Assembly: GCA_026214975.1 (NCBI GenBank)
Contig: JAOBSW010000286.1
Location: 62,001 to 126,000, forward strand
Direction of reading: 5' to 3'
From: Gentiana macrophylla
Taxonomy: Eukaryota > Streptophyta > Magnoliopsida > Gentianales > Gentianaceae
DNA: 64,000 nucleotides
Shown here piece by piece: positions 11,590 through 22,831 of the stretch. The position numbers and the translations under genes are program-made. The notes beneath the pieces were generated by a model that was not told the origin of the DNA, ran no database searches, and was given only the letters and a program-made list of their open reading frames with translations. Position 1 is the first letter of the stretch. The number at the start of each line of letters is the position of its first letter.

Positions 11590-11737
11590 TAAAAATTAAA
11601 CATTTTTAGGTACACAACTCAGTTTGGGTCCATGGGGGTCAGTTGTCATTACAACTCTGGGAATATATCCTTTAGGTATTCTTTGGATATTGTTGCAATT
11701 GTTTTCATATATGTAAGCCACACTCCCATAGTATCGT
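11590..11737 (-). pseudogene. SIRE gag-protease linker remnant
   Basis: The minus strand encodes a short SIRE-like linker containing VVMTTDPHGPKL and CVPKN just before the protease, with an in-frame stop between them. The sequence ends at about 11737, where the match to the LARD internal sequence begins. The join contains the shared triplet GTA. Confidence 0.65.
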
Positions 11738-12436
11738 ACAATTTCTATTTTTACATCAACTCGATAATTATTATGGATTGTTCAGAAAATCCATGTTAAT
11801 GCTAGACACTCTGTCCAGAAAATCTGCAGCAGCACCTTCACTTCTACTTCTGTTTTGAACAGTTTAAACACTTTCAAATGACCTGAATTTTTGATATCTT
11901 GAAGACAAAGTGTTTATCTACAATTTTCCTTTTGGAATTAAGTTCCGATTCTTTTTTATTTGATCTCGATTTGCAACTCAACTTAGTGTTTACTAATCTG
12001 AAAATTCTGACAGCTTATGCAATCGTCAGAAATAACTCTTTTTGACTGACTTTATCTCATTCCAAAATTCCAATGTTTTTCTATCACCTGAAAAACTCCA
12101 GTATCTAAATCTTTTCTCTTTGGATCATGCTCAAATTCCTTTTCGTTTGGGCTACACAAGTCGATAATGACAGGTCTGGAGTAAATATAATACACAACAG
12201 CCTAAAAGGAAATCCTCACCTTTTTGACTTAGGTTTTGGGCTAAGAGGGTAGTATGTTACGATGGTTATTTTTAGGAGTTCCCCAAATTTGATCTCCTTC
12301 TGAGTTAAACCTTTTAGTAGGATGCTTGTAAAGCTAATGTTATAATTTCTTTTGCAGTTGTAAACAAGAACCAAGATGCTATCCTTCATCATGCCATGTT
12401 TGATGTTCAAACCATTTTCGGGCCCTTTCGTAAATA
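11738..12436 (+). other. X' interior, first piece, non-coding
   Basis: This AT-rich stretch has no supported gene. It matches the reverse complement of 47560-48250 in X, for example GAGTTGATGTAAAAATAGAA against GAGTTGGTGTAAAAAGAGAA. Short frames here, including 12216-12467, are not conserved. Confidence 0.75.
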
Positions 12437-12441
12437 AACCT
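12437..12441. repeat. Left TSD of SIRE element B (AACCT)
   Basis: AACCT directly precedes the TGTTGG terminus and is repeated at 26531-26535. The uninterrupted LARD X has the comparable ACCTTTTCTGG context near 47550. Confidence 0.92.
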
Positions 12442-14161
12442 TGTTGGTCCCTTGGAAAGGCTAACACAAGTTTAGAGGGGGGGGGGGGGTGAATAAACTT
12501 GTCACCAAAAACTAATCCTAAACTGGAAAAGTCCCACGAACTGAGTTTCTCTGAAACTTAAACTGATCTTCAGTTCCTGTCCCTTTAACTTGTGCGGAGT
12601 TCAGTTAGCACAACTGAATATAAGTTATTACTGACTTATATTTAGTCTCGTTAACTGGCAGCAGATATAAAATTAGCCTTAAACAACTAGTAACTATAAT
12701 TTCAATATGAAAACCATTATAAGGAAATAAAAGAATGCATAAAGTAAATAGACAAGAATTATAGAGGTTCCATGTGGTGTAATCTCAGACGCCCTCTCTT
12801 CCCGTGATGGAGGAAAATTCCACTAGAACTTCTTTGATATGGCCCAGATTACAAAAAGTCCTAAAGCGATAGGCCTTGGCTAATCCTTTAGCTTCACTAT
12901 CTAAACACTTGTAGAACAGGTAGGATTGTCGCTCTTCAATTGTTTGAACCATCGGTCCTGGAGGGTAGAATTGCCTCTTCACCACTCATCACAAACACAG
13001 CCTCTTCCGATTGCACTCAACTGTCCTTCACACCTTCTTGGTGTTTCATGATCTAAACCTTTGATAGAATCAAAGTTGAGATCTTGAATCAATGACTATG
13101 ATTCAACTGTGAATTGAGCTTTTTCTTCTGGATAAATAGTTTAAGCACGGCACTGTATTTCTTCAAATATTAGATCTTGAATTATGCTTGAACACTTTGA
13201 AGAAATTTTCTAGGTCTTGCAATTAAGTATTTAGCAGGTATTCTTTTGAATTTGGCTTTCCCCCTCAATTTGATCTTTCTTGACTAGATGGATTTCTTGC
13301 TAGTTATCACATATCCTGCTCTCTCTCCTTCCTTTTGAAGTTGTAGAGGCAATCAATTTATAGGGGTTTATTCAACATTCATTCCTGCTTTGTAACAGCT
13401 ATATTTTCTGATTGTTCCTGCTGTGTCAGTGACTCATCCAATGAAATTTCTTTCTTTACAACGTTCGATTGTACTTTCAGTTTGTTGGATGGCTGATTTA
13501 TAAAACTTAGTTTCCTTGTCAGTTTTTCATATGTCAGTTTCCTAACTGACTTGGAGCATTAACTGTGATTTTATTCTTCTTCGAATATCAGTACTCCAGT
13601 TTTTATCTGATTATAATTGACTTAATCAGAGTACACCATGATGCATTTATCATCTAAGAATTCATTGTCCTTATGATTTTTAGGTCTTCATACAAGATCT
13701 ATAAAGTCGATTCAGTCACCACAATCTTTCTCGAAGTCCAACTTTACGCCTCGACTTTTAATCTTCATAATCGAGTTTGAACCTCGCTTCTTCATTCTTC
13801 AATAATCGAGTCTGTGTCCTCGGTTCTTCCATCTTCTAGATAAGCCAACCGAGTCTCAGAACTCTCAATGAACTTAACTTCTTCAATCTTCATTTGGTGT
13901 GCTCTATTGTCGGTTTCGTAGAGTCTCGGCTAGTCAAAGTATCGTTTCTTCATTTCTCGGTTCCGATCAAGAACTATTACAAATTGCTTGTCCGATTCAA
14001 CTTATACAAATATCGACTTTAATAAATCCTATACATTGGTATCTAGACTTCTTTTTGCTTTGCACTATAACAGCTAGTTATGACACTTCATCAATGGGGT
14101 TAAGATCAATTAATAAACTAAGTGATGAATCATCATCAAAACATAAATTTTATTTCCAACA
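12442..14161 (-). repeat. 3' LTR of SIRE element B
   Basis: The plus strand runs from TGTTGGTCCC to TTTCCAACA. It carries a G13 run at 12477-12489 where the 5' LTR has only G5. A TATA-like TATAAATT lies at 13355-13362 on the minus strand. It is rich in CAGTT/AACTG words. Confidence 0.93.
13355..13362 (-). promoter_or_regulatory. TATA box in the SIRE B 3' LTR
   Basis: The minus strand reads CCTATAAATTGATT. The same sequence occurs in the 5' LTR at 25720-25727, which would be the active promoter copy. Confidence 0.6.
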
Positions 14162-14175
14162 ATTTCCCCCTTTTT
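14162..14175 (-). other. Polypurine tract of SIRE B
   Basis: The minus strand reads AAAAAGGGGGAAAT directly before the TGTTGG of the 3' LTR. This is the expected plus-strand primer for reverse transcription. Confidence 0.9.
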
Positions 14176-14317
14176 GATGATGTCAATACCCTCCTTAAAA
14201 GCAATGCAAAAAAGATAAAAGACAAAACATAATAAACAACACCGTGAACTGAGAAACTGAAACTTTATTTGATAGCTGAGTTACAAGATTAAAATACAAC
14301 TAAGTAAACAACTGAAT

Positions 14318-16890
14318 TTAATGTCCTGGTTGATTATCATAGTTCTCTGCAACAATTCTCATTTCTTCATTCGTGGCCGAATGTTCAATTCCATGAATGC
14401 TTGCCCAAATGTTCCATGACTGAGATAAATTGTTTTTCTTGAAGAATTTGCTTTTGAATAGAGTTGCAAATGTGAAAACTGATGTCCTTAGTCTTTCATT
14501 GGTGGCCGTTCTGAGTAGAGTTTGAATAAATTCAGGTTCAGTCTTTTCAACTTTCTCTGAAACTTTATCTAAGGTACCATCTGCTTCCCATTTCTTCAGT
14601 TTATTCCAATAGTACACAAGTATCTTTTGCATGTGTAGAAAAGTTTCAAGAGATTCTTCCTTTGATACTCCTTCTTTCTCTGGTAAGTCTTTGAACAAAT
14701 TGTAGAGACGAGAATCCAGACCAACTCTTTTGTCAGTTGGTTCTGAGTATTTAACAATTAGTTTCATCTCATCATCAGTAAATTCTCCTCTTGCTTTCCT
14801 CAGTTCACTCAACCTATCATCAACATATGTGAGAGCTTGTGGCATTTCAGCTGCATGGGCTTTTAAGATGTCCAGACTTTCCCCCTTATTGACATCATCT
14901 TTATTAATCAGGCTTTTTATGTAAGCATTCAATGTTTGTTGAGTTGATGCCAATATGGTTTGAGCCACAACTGAGTCCTTTAAGCCCTGTTCCATTAAGA
15001 ACATTCTGTCCACTACATGCATTCAATGCCTTCCCATCTGTCTTGAGTTTCATTTTTCTTCGTGACATGTTCAGTGGTTGTTTTCCGAATCTCAAGCAGA
15101 GTAGTTTGACAATTGTCATTCACAGTATCCATCTTCTTCTCAAGTTTGGATCGTTCATCTTAACTGGCTTCTAAAGATTTTAGAACTTTTCCAAATAAGC
15201 TCATGTCATCCTTTTGAATTCCGAGTATCTCATTGTGATAATATCTGATGAGATCAATTTGAGTAGGAACATCTTGTGAACTTCTTTCTTGTTGTTCCTT
15301 TGACTTGCTTGTTTCAGCATCTGGTAGATTGGTTTGCTTTATTGGTGAAGGAATGATTTCCTTCAATTTCTCTATACATTCAGCTGATTGTCTTCCTTCT
15401 TCCGACTGTTTCTCAGCTTCCTCCAGTCTTGATGAATCAAAAACTTTTGCTGGTGACAAATGTACTTCCAGTTCATCATCTGATTCTTCTCCAGGTATGT
15501 CTGCCAATGTTCTTGCTATTTCAAGTGTGGATTTATCAGTGGGAGACAGTAACCTTCTTGTGCTTCCTTGTCCGACTGAGTTTCAGATAAGTTTTTGAGC
15601 TTGAGCTTTCCTTTCGCTTCCACCGTAAGCGCTTGAGTCTTCATTAGTGTTTCGTTCTGTTGCAGTTTCCTTTTCTTGTATAGAGGCAAGAATCCCTTTT
15701 TGTAGGTCAGGATCTTCCTCAAAATCATCATCATTTTCCTTAGAGCTTCTACCGGTTATGGCTTCCTTCCAATAGCTGTTTCTGATTAATGCATACCCTT
15801 TATTTAGGAATTCTTCGGTATTGATTATCTCTATTAAGCTTGTGACGTTGTATAGATCGAATACCCATTTCTCAATGATCTCCATTTTCGCACGCCGACT
15901 TCTCACGATCATTTATGGAACCGAACTTCCGTGTTCAGTATCTTTGCAATCGTTCATAATCACTTTCAATAGTTACGTATGAAGCGAGATGGAGGTTTGA
16001 ATGTGTGTGAGGTATCTTCGAATCCCTTGTGATCTCATGATCTTCTCCTTGAGTAGGAATTTCAATTTGCATAGGATCATCGGTTTGCATAAGATTTGTT
16101 CTCATTGGTTTCTCCTTCAGCAATAGCTGTGACAACTGATGTCCCTTTTTCAATCTCAGAAACTGAGATTATCGGCTCAGTTTGTAAAACTTTTTCACTT
16201 GCTTCTTCTTCAACGGCTTGTTTTTCACTTGGCTCAGGTTCCAATTCAACATTTGGAACTTCTTCCATTGTGTGTCCAGTCGGTTCAGCTTCTTGAACTT
16301 GTTCATCCAATAGAATAAACTTGGTTGATTATGTTGTTGCTTCAGCCTCCTTTTCTTCAGTTTGAGGAGCTGTAAATTCTTTAATGATTTCCTCCTGTTC
16401 CAAGTCGGGTCTGATTTTTGAGAGGAGTAGACTTGGACTTTGAAAGCAACATAAGCATGTTCAATGTTGTTTCATCAATCGATCTTTCATCATTTGCCTC
16501 GATTCTTCATTATCAGATCGATTCTCGTGGTTTGTTCCCGAGTTACGACTTCTTTTCGCAAAGACAGTTTCAACGATCGTCCTCTGTTGATAACTTCAGT
16601 TTCATTCATCGTTTCCATTTCTTGTACGGATTCTTCTTGAATTGGTAAGACCTCAATTACCAAGGTTGGAATGGATTGGGTAAGATTAATCTCAGTTTGC
16701 ACTTAAGGTGCTGATCTGTCAGGAACTTCAGTTCTAGCTTCTTGAGTTGATGACATTTCTATTGATTTCTCAGTTACGCCTTTTCCAGTTTCTTCCAACT
16801 GCTTTTTCTTTTCTTCAAGTTTTCAATTTGTGCTAACACTTCATCTCCGATTCATGTGTGCTTTTGATTTCCGCTTCTTTTCTTTTGAGT
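14318..16890 (-). pseudogene. SIRE B accessory ORF, middle and C-terminal part (several frames)
   Basis: These pieces continue the ORF that starts at 17661. The middle (about 16700-15580) is acidic and low in complexity, with runs of E, S and T. Frames 15507-15160 (ESDDELEVHLSPAKVF) and 15022-14318 (234 codons, MFLMEQGLKDSVV) form a helical, charged C-terminus that may be coiled coil. It stops at 14318, shortly before the PPT. Frame changes and stops occur near 16490, 16080, 15930, 15583 and 15130. I recognise no enzymatic motif. The length (over 1000 codons in total) and position fit the extra ORF of SIRE elements. Confidence 0.65.
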
Positions 16891-17661
16891 TCATCTCGCT
16901 TTTCTCACTTTCCTTTTCCTTGGCTTTTCTTCCTTGATATCAATCTTTCCATCAGCAACAGGTGTTTCTTTCCTCTTAGCAACTCCAAAATGATCGAGTA
17001 TCCTTTGGACTACTAATGCTAGAGTTTTCTTGTGGTAAAATCTTCCTGTCCTCACGTCGGTCTTCTTTTTGGGTACATCAATTGATTGTGTTATCAATTG
17101 ATCGAATAGATACCTTGCCCAATTGAAATCCTTTTCAAACCAGATTATGTAAAGCAAATCAAGTTTTGCTCCAGATAAATTGCTGAAGTTTCCAGCATTC
17201 CCGATTATGCAATTTGCTAGCAACTTCGAGAGAAAATTGAACTTTGGCTTGAGTAGGCTTGTGCTCCCTGTCTGTAAGACAGTAGTTTCACCATCAATTG
17301 CTATATCTTTCCATAACTTCTCTTTTTGTTCTTTAGTTAACTTAATGGCTGCTGATCCTCCGGATTTGTCAAACCCAAAGATTTCTGCAATTAATTCTTC
17401 AGTGACTTTGATTTCTTTATTACTGACAGAGGTGATGAAGGTCTGTGTGTCTTCTCCTTCCACAACTGTTCTTACAAAATGATAGAAGTCTCCGATGCTT
17501 TCTAAACAGACACTCTTTAGATCGATGTTGAAGACTGCTTCCAATCCTTTAACTTTTCGAATTTTTGTCGTGATAGAATTAACTAAGGTTTGATCAACAT
17601 ATTTCGCAATATATTGATCAAGAGAGACGATCATTCCGGGTTCAACACGAGTGAAGGTCAT
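16891..17661 (-). CDS. SIRE B accessory protein, conserved N-terminal domain
   Basis: This is an unbroken 256-codon frame from ATG 17661 (MTFTRVEPGMIVSLD) to a stop after a basic KPRKRKVRKAR tail. A conserved block, IIWFEKDFNWARYLFDQL followed by GRFYHKKTLALVVQ, is shared with the accessory ORF of element A. The function is unknown. No signal peptide or transmembrane helix is visible, which does not support an envelope role for this domain. The stop at 16891 may be a mutation, since similar charged sequence continues downstream. A TATA-like box lies 94-101 nt upstream of the ATG. Confidence 0.7.
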   Translation of the reverse strand: MTFTRVEPGMIVSLDQYIAKYVDQTLVNSITTKIRKVKGLEAVFNIDLKSVCLESIGDFYHFVRTVVEGEDTQTFITSVSNKEIKVTEELIAEIFGFDKSGGSAAIKLTKEQKEKLWKDIAIDGETTVLQTGSTSLLKPKFNFLSKLLANCIIGNAGNFSNLSGAKLDLLYIIWFEKDFNWARYLFDQLITQSIDVPKKKTDVRTGRFYHKKTLALVVQRILDHFGVAKRKETPVADGKIDIKEEKPRKRKVRKAR

Positions 17662-18454
17662 TTTTCTGGATTTGATTATTGATTTGAAAATTTGAAATTC
17701 AAAGAGTAGATTCAGAATTCAAGAGTAAAGAATTTAAAAAGAGAAAATTCTGGATATTTATAATTTGGAGTGGGGGTAGTTAAGAATTGAGTGGGACTTA
17801 AAACGTCCTGTCATGAATGTGTTGAGATCGCGAAAAAGTGGATGGGTGGAAATTATGAACGGTTTAGATTGAGAAGGACCACGTCTTTTCTTGATAACCG
17901 TAGCTAGATAAAAATAAAGAAGGTACTATGAGGTGACAGCTGTATGTTGTCAGTTTTTGTCCTCATGCTGAATTCAAAAACTTGGTTGTGAAAACAACTC
18001 AGTTTTGTGAATTGTGTTTTTCAGTTCTCAGCTGGTTGTGTTTTTCCTGCAAAACAAAGTGAGAAATTTTTGGTACCCATATCTTTTTGGGTCCTAACTG
18101 ATTAGCTCGTGATGATGCAACTTTGTACCTTTCTTGATATTTTGACTGTGTGAAGTCAGTTTTCACAAACTTTTTCTGTTATGTCATAACAGTTTTGAAT
18201 TTGTTTTGATCGCGAAACTGATGTGATGGTCTATTCCAATCTTCATCTGTGGGAAATAATCTTCCTTTCCCTCTGATCCTTGAATGATCTTTATCCTTAG
18301 ATGGATATGACTTGAAGATTTTTCTTACTGAAATTGGATCGCTTTTATTGTTTTTCAAATTTCTGCGTTTTTAGTCAAAATCTCTTTGGTTTGGTGAATT
18401 TTACTAATGATTTTTTGATTTAAGCAACTTGTGCATTTGGGTCGTTTGAGTGTG
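17662..18454 (-). other. Spacer between gag remnant and accessory ORF of SIRE B
   Basis: There is no supported coding sequence. The spacer is AT-rich with CAGTT/AACTG words. This is the interval from which the pol genes present in element A are missing. Confidence 0.6.
17755..17762 (-). promoter_or_regulatory. TATA box upstream of the SIRE B accessory ORF
   Basis: The minus strand reads AATTATAAATATCC. TATAAATA lies 94-101 nt before ATG 17661, almost the same spacing as in element A. Confidence 0.45.
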
Positions 18455-19337
18455 TCATCGAGTTCTAATAACTTTATCAGTTTTCTGAGTTTTTGACGGT
18501 TGAGAAGTTACAAATTTTATTGCAACTGATCTTGGTCTTATCTTAGAATTATACTGATTTTCAAATCCTAAACCAGATCTATCTCCAAATGGTTTTCCTG
18601 GTTTGAATTTAACTTTGGAGATTGGATCAACTGATAGTTCACTGACGTTTGTTGATTTATCAGTTGGTCCAATCCCTTTGGCTCCATTATTAGTCTTGAT
18701 TAGGTTGATTTCAGCATTCAATCTTGAAATTTCAGTTTTCATAACTTTTTCTCCTTTTTGACATTCTCATAATTCTTTTGTATTGTCTCTAATTGCTTTA
18801 TGAGTATGTCCAAGGTTTCATTGAAATTTTCATTTCTTTGATTGTTCAGGATAGTGTGAGATTTAGATGTAGATGCACTTGCCTCCTGATGTTTGATAGA
18901 TAATCCTGGTGTTGATGAATCATCACTGATCAGAACTTGTTTCCCTTTATCAATAGCATTCGCTTTTGTAGCTCCTGGCAGTATGATTTCTTCGTCGCTT
19001 TCTCCTCCATGGCTTGTAGGTAGAGTTTCATCAATATTCATGACTTTTATACTGGATGGATCTCTGGTTAGCTTTTCTTCTATGTAGTCACCACCCATAT
19101 TAATTCTCTTTCGCGCTCTTACGAAAGATCACTTAAGGATGGAAATCCTCTGGATTCATCTTCAATATTCGCATTAAGCTCAATATCTTCATCATAACTG
19201 AAATGAGGTTCCGGATTTGTGTGAGAGCTTGTAGTACTGAATCTTTCAAATACTTGATCTTGAAGATCATAGACAACATTCTGCAAGTAGTCAGTCAGGG
19301 GGTTATTTAGCCAATTTCTAATTCTAGATGTGTCCAT
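18455..19337 (-). pseudogene. SIRE B gag-like remnant
   Basis: The first frame starts at ATG 19337 (MDTSRIRNWLNN), about 75 nt past the PBS, and stops at 19119. Frames 19098-18739 and 18742-18455 follow, the last with KPGKPFGDRSGLGF, which resembles the C-terminal gag segment of SIRE elements. The typical gag core and CCHC knuckle are not seen. A frameshift near 19110 and a stop near 18739 break it. Confidence 0.55.
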
Positions 19338-19409
19338 TGTAATGAAGTGCAGTAAGGGTTTTCAACAGCTGGTTTAAAAAGTAATCTTGGATCTTCTTTC
19401 AAATGAAGG

Positions 19410-19427
19410 AGTTGCTCCGATACCAAT
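19410..19427 (-). other. Primer-binding site of SIRE B (initiator-Met tRNA)
   Basis: Directly after the LTR end the minus strand reads ATTGGTATCGGAGCAACT. TGGTATCAGAGC is the plant initiator-Met PBS, so there is one mismatch. This fixes the element orientation as minus. Confidence 0.9.
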
Positions 19428-20233
19428 TGTTGGCCCCTTGGAAAGGCTAACACAAGTTTAGAGGGGGTGAATAAACTTGTCACCAAAAACTAATCTCGAA
19501 TGGAAAAGTCCACGAACCGAGTTTCTCTGAAACTTAAACTGATCTTCAGTTCCTGTCCCTTTAACTTGTGCGGAGTTTAGTTAGCACAACTGAATATAAG
19601 TTATTACTGACTTATATTTAGTCTCATTAACTGGCAGCGGATATAAAATTAGCCGTTAACAACTAGTAACTATAATTTCAATATGAAAACCATTATAAGG
19701 AAATAAATGAATGCATAAAGTAAATAGACAAGAATTATAGAGGTTCCAGGTGGTGTAATCTCAGACGCCCTCTCTTCCCTCGTGATGCGGAGGAAAATTC
19801 CACTAGAACTTCTTTGATATGGCCCAGTTACAAAAAGTCCTAAACTGATAGTCCTTGGCTAATCCCTAGCTTCACTATCTAAACACTCGTAGAGCAGGTA
19901 GGATTGCTGCTCTTCAATTGTTTGAACCACTGGTCCTTGGCGGGTAGAATTGCCTCTTCACCAGCTCATCACAAACACAGTCTTCCTGACTGCACTCAAC
20001 TGTCCTTCACACCTTCTTGGTGTTTCACAGTCTAAACCTTTGATAGAATCAAAGTTGAGATCTTGAATCAATGACTATGATTCAACTGTGAATTGAGCTT
20101 TTTTTTCTGGATAAATAGTTTAAGCACGGCTCTGTATTTCTTCAAATATTAGATCTTGAATTATGCTTGAACACTTTGAAGAAATTTTCTAGATCTTGCA
20201 ATTAAGTATTTAGCAGGTATTCTTTTGAATTTG
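19428..20233 (-). repeat. 5' LTR of SIRE element B, distal part
   Basis: It matches 12442-13247 of the 3' LTR (TGTTGG, then CCCTTGGAAAGG). It breaks at ATTTG, where Tork element C is inserted. Confidence 0.93.
20229..20233. repeat. Left TSD of Tork element C (ATTTG)
   Basis: ATTTG precedes TGTTGAAACA and recurs at 25615-25619. The intact LTR at 13240 has a single ATTTG at this point. Confidence 0.93.
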
Positions 20234-20841
20234 TGTTGAAACACAGACGAGAAAATTGCGCTTTAAGAAAGATAAAACAGAAGCAATCTAACAAGAAATA
20301 AAGCGTAAATCGATAAAACACGTAAAACAAAGAGAACACGGTGATTTAACGTGGTTTCGGCGTTGTGCCGACTACTCCACGGGCGTAAAAGAGATATTTT
20401 ATTATGCATGTAATTACAAGGTTTTCACAAGTGTGTGAATAACACTTTGACAGACACACTTTGCATTGATTACAACTTCGGTATTTATAGGCACAAATCC
20501 CAAACCCTAACCGCCAAAGATTTTTGTCGGAATTGTCATAAATACCCCGGATGTGGACCCCACCCATTTGTTATCCACAAGACGAAACTCAGCTTCAGAC
20601 TGACTTTCTCAGAAAACTCACTTGTAATCAACAAACTCTGATGTAGAACTCAACAAACTCAGTTTCCACCAAAACTCAGTTTCCACCAAAAACTCAGTTT
20701 TCCCTTAAAACTCAGTTTTCCCTTAAAACTCAGTTTCCACAAAACTCAGTTTTTCCAAAACTCAGTTTCACTTCATAAAACTTAGTTTCAGCTTTCAGAT
20801 TAGTTCCACCAGTTTTAGAGATCAAGTCACAAAACTTAACA
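20234..20841 (-). repeat. 3' LTR of Tork element C
   Basis: It runs TGTTGAAACA...CTTAACA. It is 84 bp longer than its partner because of extra AAACTCAGTTT units (20640-20780). A TATA box, TATAAATAC, lies at 20481-20489 on the minus strand. Confidence 0.93.
20640..20780 (-). repeat. Tandem AAACTCAGTTT array in the Tork 3' LTR
   Basis: About seven copies of AAACTCAGTTT sit about 16-20 bp apart, with variable linkers. The other LTR has two or three copies. The word is a near-palindrome (AAACT-C-AGTTT) and includes a CAGTT core resembling plant MYB-type sites. Confidence 0.8.
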
Positions 20842-20861
20842 AATCTCCACCTTGACTTGAA
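20842..20861 (-). other. Polypurine tract region of Tork element C
   Basis: The minus strand reads CAAGTCAAGGTGGAGATT immediately before the 3' LTR terminus TGTTAAG. AAGGTGGAGATT is typical of copia PPTs. Confidence 0.8.
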
Positions 20862-20979
20862 CTCTCATTCAACGTCACCAGATTGCATAATTCAGATGTA
20901 CTTGTACCAGATGCACTCGTCAATGCCAGGATGTACTTGTACCAGACTTCTCCACAGAATCCACTCAGCTGACTTAACC

Positions 20980-21477
20980 TCAACTGAGTTTCCAGATAAC
21001 GGATTCTAAGATTTGAATGTTAAGCAAGTCCAGACACAACTGAAACTTGCTTTGTTGAACTGGTTTAGTAAACATATCAGCAGGATTTTCCTTGGTGCTG
21101 ATCTTCTTCACTACAACCCTCTTCTCATTTCTCAGAAAATGATATCTCACATCAATATGCTTGGTTCTCTCATGATGAACCTGATCCTTAGCTAGACAAA
21201 TTGCATTCAAACTGTCACAATAAATCTCAGCTTGATCCTGATGCAGCCCCAAATCACTGACTAGACCCTTCAACCAGATTGCTTCATTGGCTACTTCAGT
21301 AAGAGCCATATACTATGCCTCAGTTGTTGATAAAGCTACTGTTGCTTGCAGAGTTGCTTTCCAGCTGACAACTGAATTCCCCAATGTGAAAACATAACCA
21401 GTCATTGATTTTCTACTGTCCACATCACCAACATAATCAGCATCACAGTATCCTGTGACCAAACTCTGAGTATCACC
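20980..21477 (-). pseudogene. Tork pol: RNase H
   Basis: It contains [21 protein letters not shown]-stop-YMALTE, YCDSLNAICLA, TKHIDVRYHFLRN and NPADMFTKPV, and ends at 20980. The TAG in the TEAEY motif replaces the expected glutamate codon. This is the copia-type RNase H that removes RNA from the cDNA hybrid. Confidence 0.88.
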
Positions 21478-22509
21478 TCAATAAATTAGACCAACATCAG
21501 TTGTACCCCTAAGGTACCTGAACATTCTTTTCACAAATTTTCCAGTGTTCCTTTCCAGTTGAGCCATAAACCTGCCGACAACACCTGATCGCTCGAGCAG
21601 ATCGTGCCTAGTGCACACCATGGCATACATCAGACTGCCAACTGCACTAGCATAGGGAACTTTTGACATATATTCCTTCTCCTCAGCTGACTGTGAAGCA
21701 TAAACTGACAAATGAACATTTGACGCCATAGGAGTATCTATTGGCTTTGCAGCAGACATACCATACTTGGCCAAAATCTTCTGTATATAGCCCTGCTGAG
21801 ATAAAAACAATTTCTTCTGACTTCTATCTCTCCAGATCTCCATCCCCAAGATTTTCTTGGCTGCACCCAAATCTTTCATTTCAAATTCAGCACTAAGAAG
21901 GTCTTTCAGATTCTGAATATCAGACTTCTCTCTTGCAGCTATCAGCATATCATCCACATACAAAACAAGATAGATGTATGATCCATCTTCCAGCTGACTA
22001 TTGTAGACACAACAATCATAAGGACTTCTGCTATAACCCAACTGGATCATGTTACTGTCAAACCTTTTATACCACTGTCTAGGAGCCTGCTTCAATTGGT
22101 ATAAGGACTTTTTCAACTTACAAACAAATGCTTCTTTACCAGGAACTTGAAATCCCTCTGGCTGAGTCATGTATATCTCTTTGTCTACCTCACCATATAG
22201 AAAAGCTGTCTTCACATCTAACTGCTCAAGTTCAAGATCCTGCTGTGCCACCATTGCTAGTAACACTCTGATTGAAGTATGTCTGACTACTGGTGAGAAT
22301 ATCTCATCAAAGTCCACCCCTTCTTTTTAACTGAACCCTTTAGCAACCAAATGTGTCTTATACTTGACTCCTTCTGCCTCAATCATTCCTTCCTTTTTCT
22401 TGAATATCCATTTGCATGTAACAACTCTCCTATCAGCTGGATGTTTAACAAGATCCCAAGTCTGATTCTTCAGTAATGACTCCATTTCATCCCCATGGAA
22501 GCAAGCCAT
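21478..22509 (-). pseudogene. Tork pol: reverse transcriptase
   Basis: Frames 22509-22327 (TWDLVKHPADRR, HLVAKGFS) and 22317-21478 join across a break at KGFS/EGVDFDE. The second frame has LDVKTAFLYG, LYQLKQAPRQW, LVLYVDDMLIAA, KKILGMEI and YASAVGSLMYAMVCTR. Downstream, HDLLERSGVVGR departs from the usual copia sequence and may be a short compensated frameshift. Catalytic aspartates are present. Confidence 0.9.
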
Positions 22510-22831
22510 TGAGATGACTCAGAACATGTCACTGCTTCCCTGTAAGTAGAAGGTTCAAAACCATCCACCTCTTCTGCAACTTGAAGTGCATATCCACCAA
22601 ATCTTCAAACCCATACCTTCGGGAGGTATCCCAACATTTGATCTTCTAGCTCACGATGCCTATACTTTGTTGACTAATATCGATTTTGACTTTCGGTGAC
22701 CTGCTCGATGATCTGGCTTGATTCGGGGATTCGTTCAAGAACTGATTAGATGAAAATCGAACTTGTTCAAATTGAGTGTTGCATCTCACGGTGATCTCCA
22801 CCAAGCTCCACCTCATCGCCGCTTTTCAATT

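Larger units (their letters stand above)
1..11737 (-). mobile_element. SIRE-lineage Ty1/copia element A, partial, split by a LINE
   Basis: Read on the minus strand this is the pol plus accessory-ORF half of a SIRE (Maximus) type copia element. The order is gag-protease linker, protease (DSGCSRHMT), GAG-pre-integrase, integrase, RT (YVDDIIFGS), RNase H (TKHIDVRHHFIRDH), a pol stop at 1502-1500, a spacer, then an accessory ORF that runs off the window at base 1. No LTR, PBS or gag core is visible. The right edge near 11737 is an abrupt join to element X', and the 3' LTR must lie left of the window. A LINE at 1604-8516 splits the RNase H. Stops, frameshifts and a lost integrase aspartate make this copy immobile. 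Confidence 0.88.

Noticed and set aside
16891..17661. Calling the SIRE accessory ORF a true envelope protein
   Set aside because: There is no signal peptide or membrane segment in the N-terminal domain; position alone does not justify the name.
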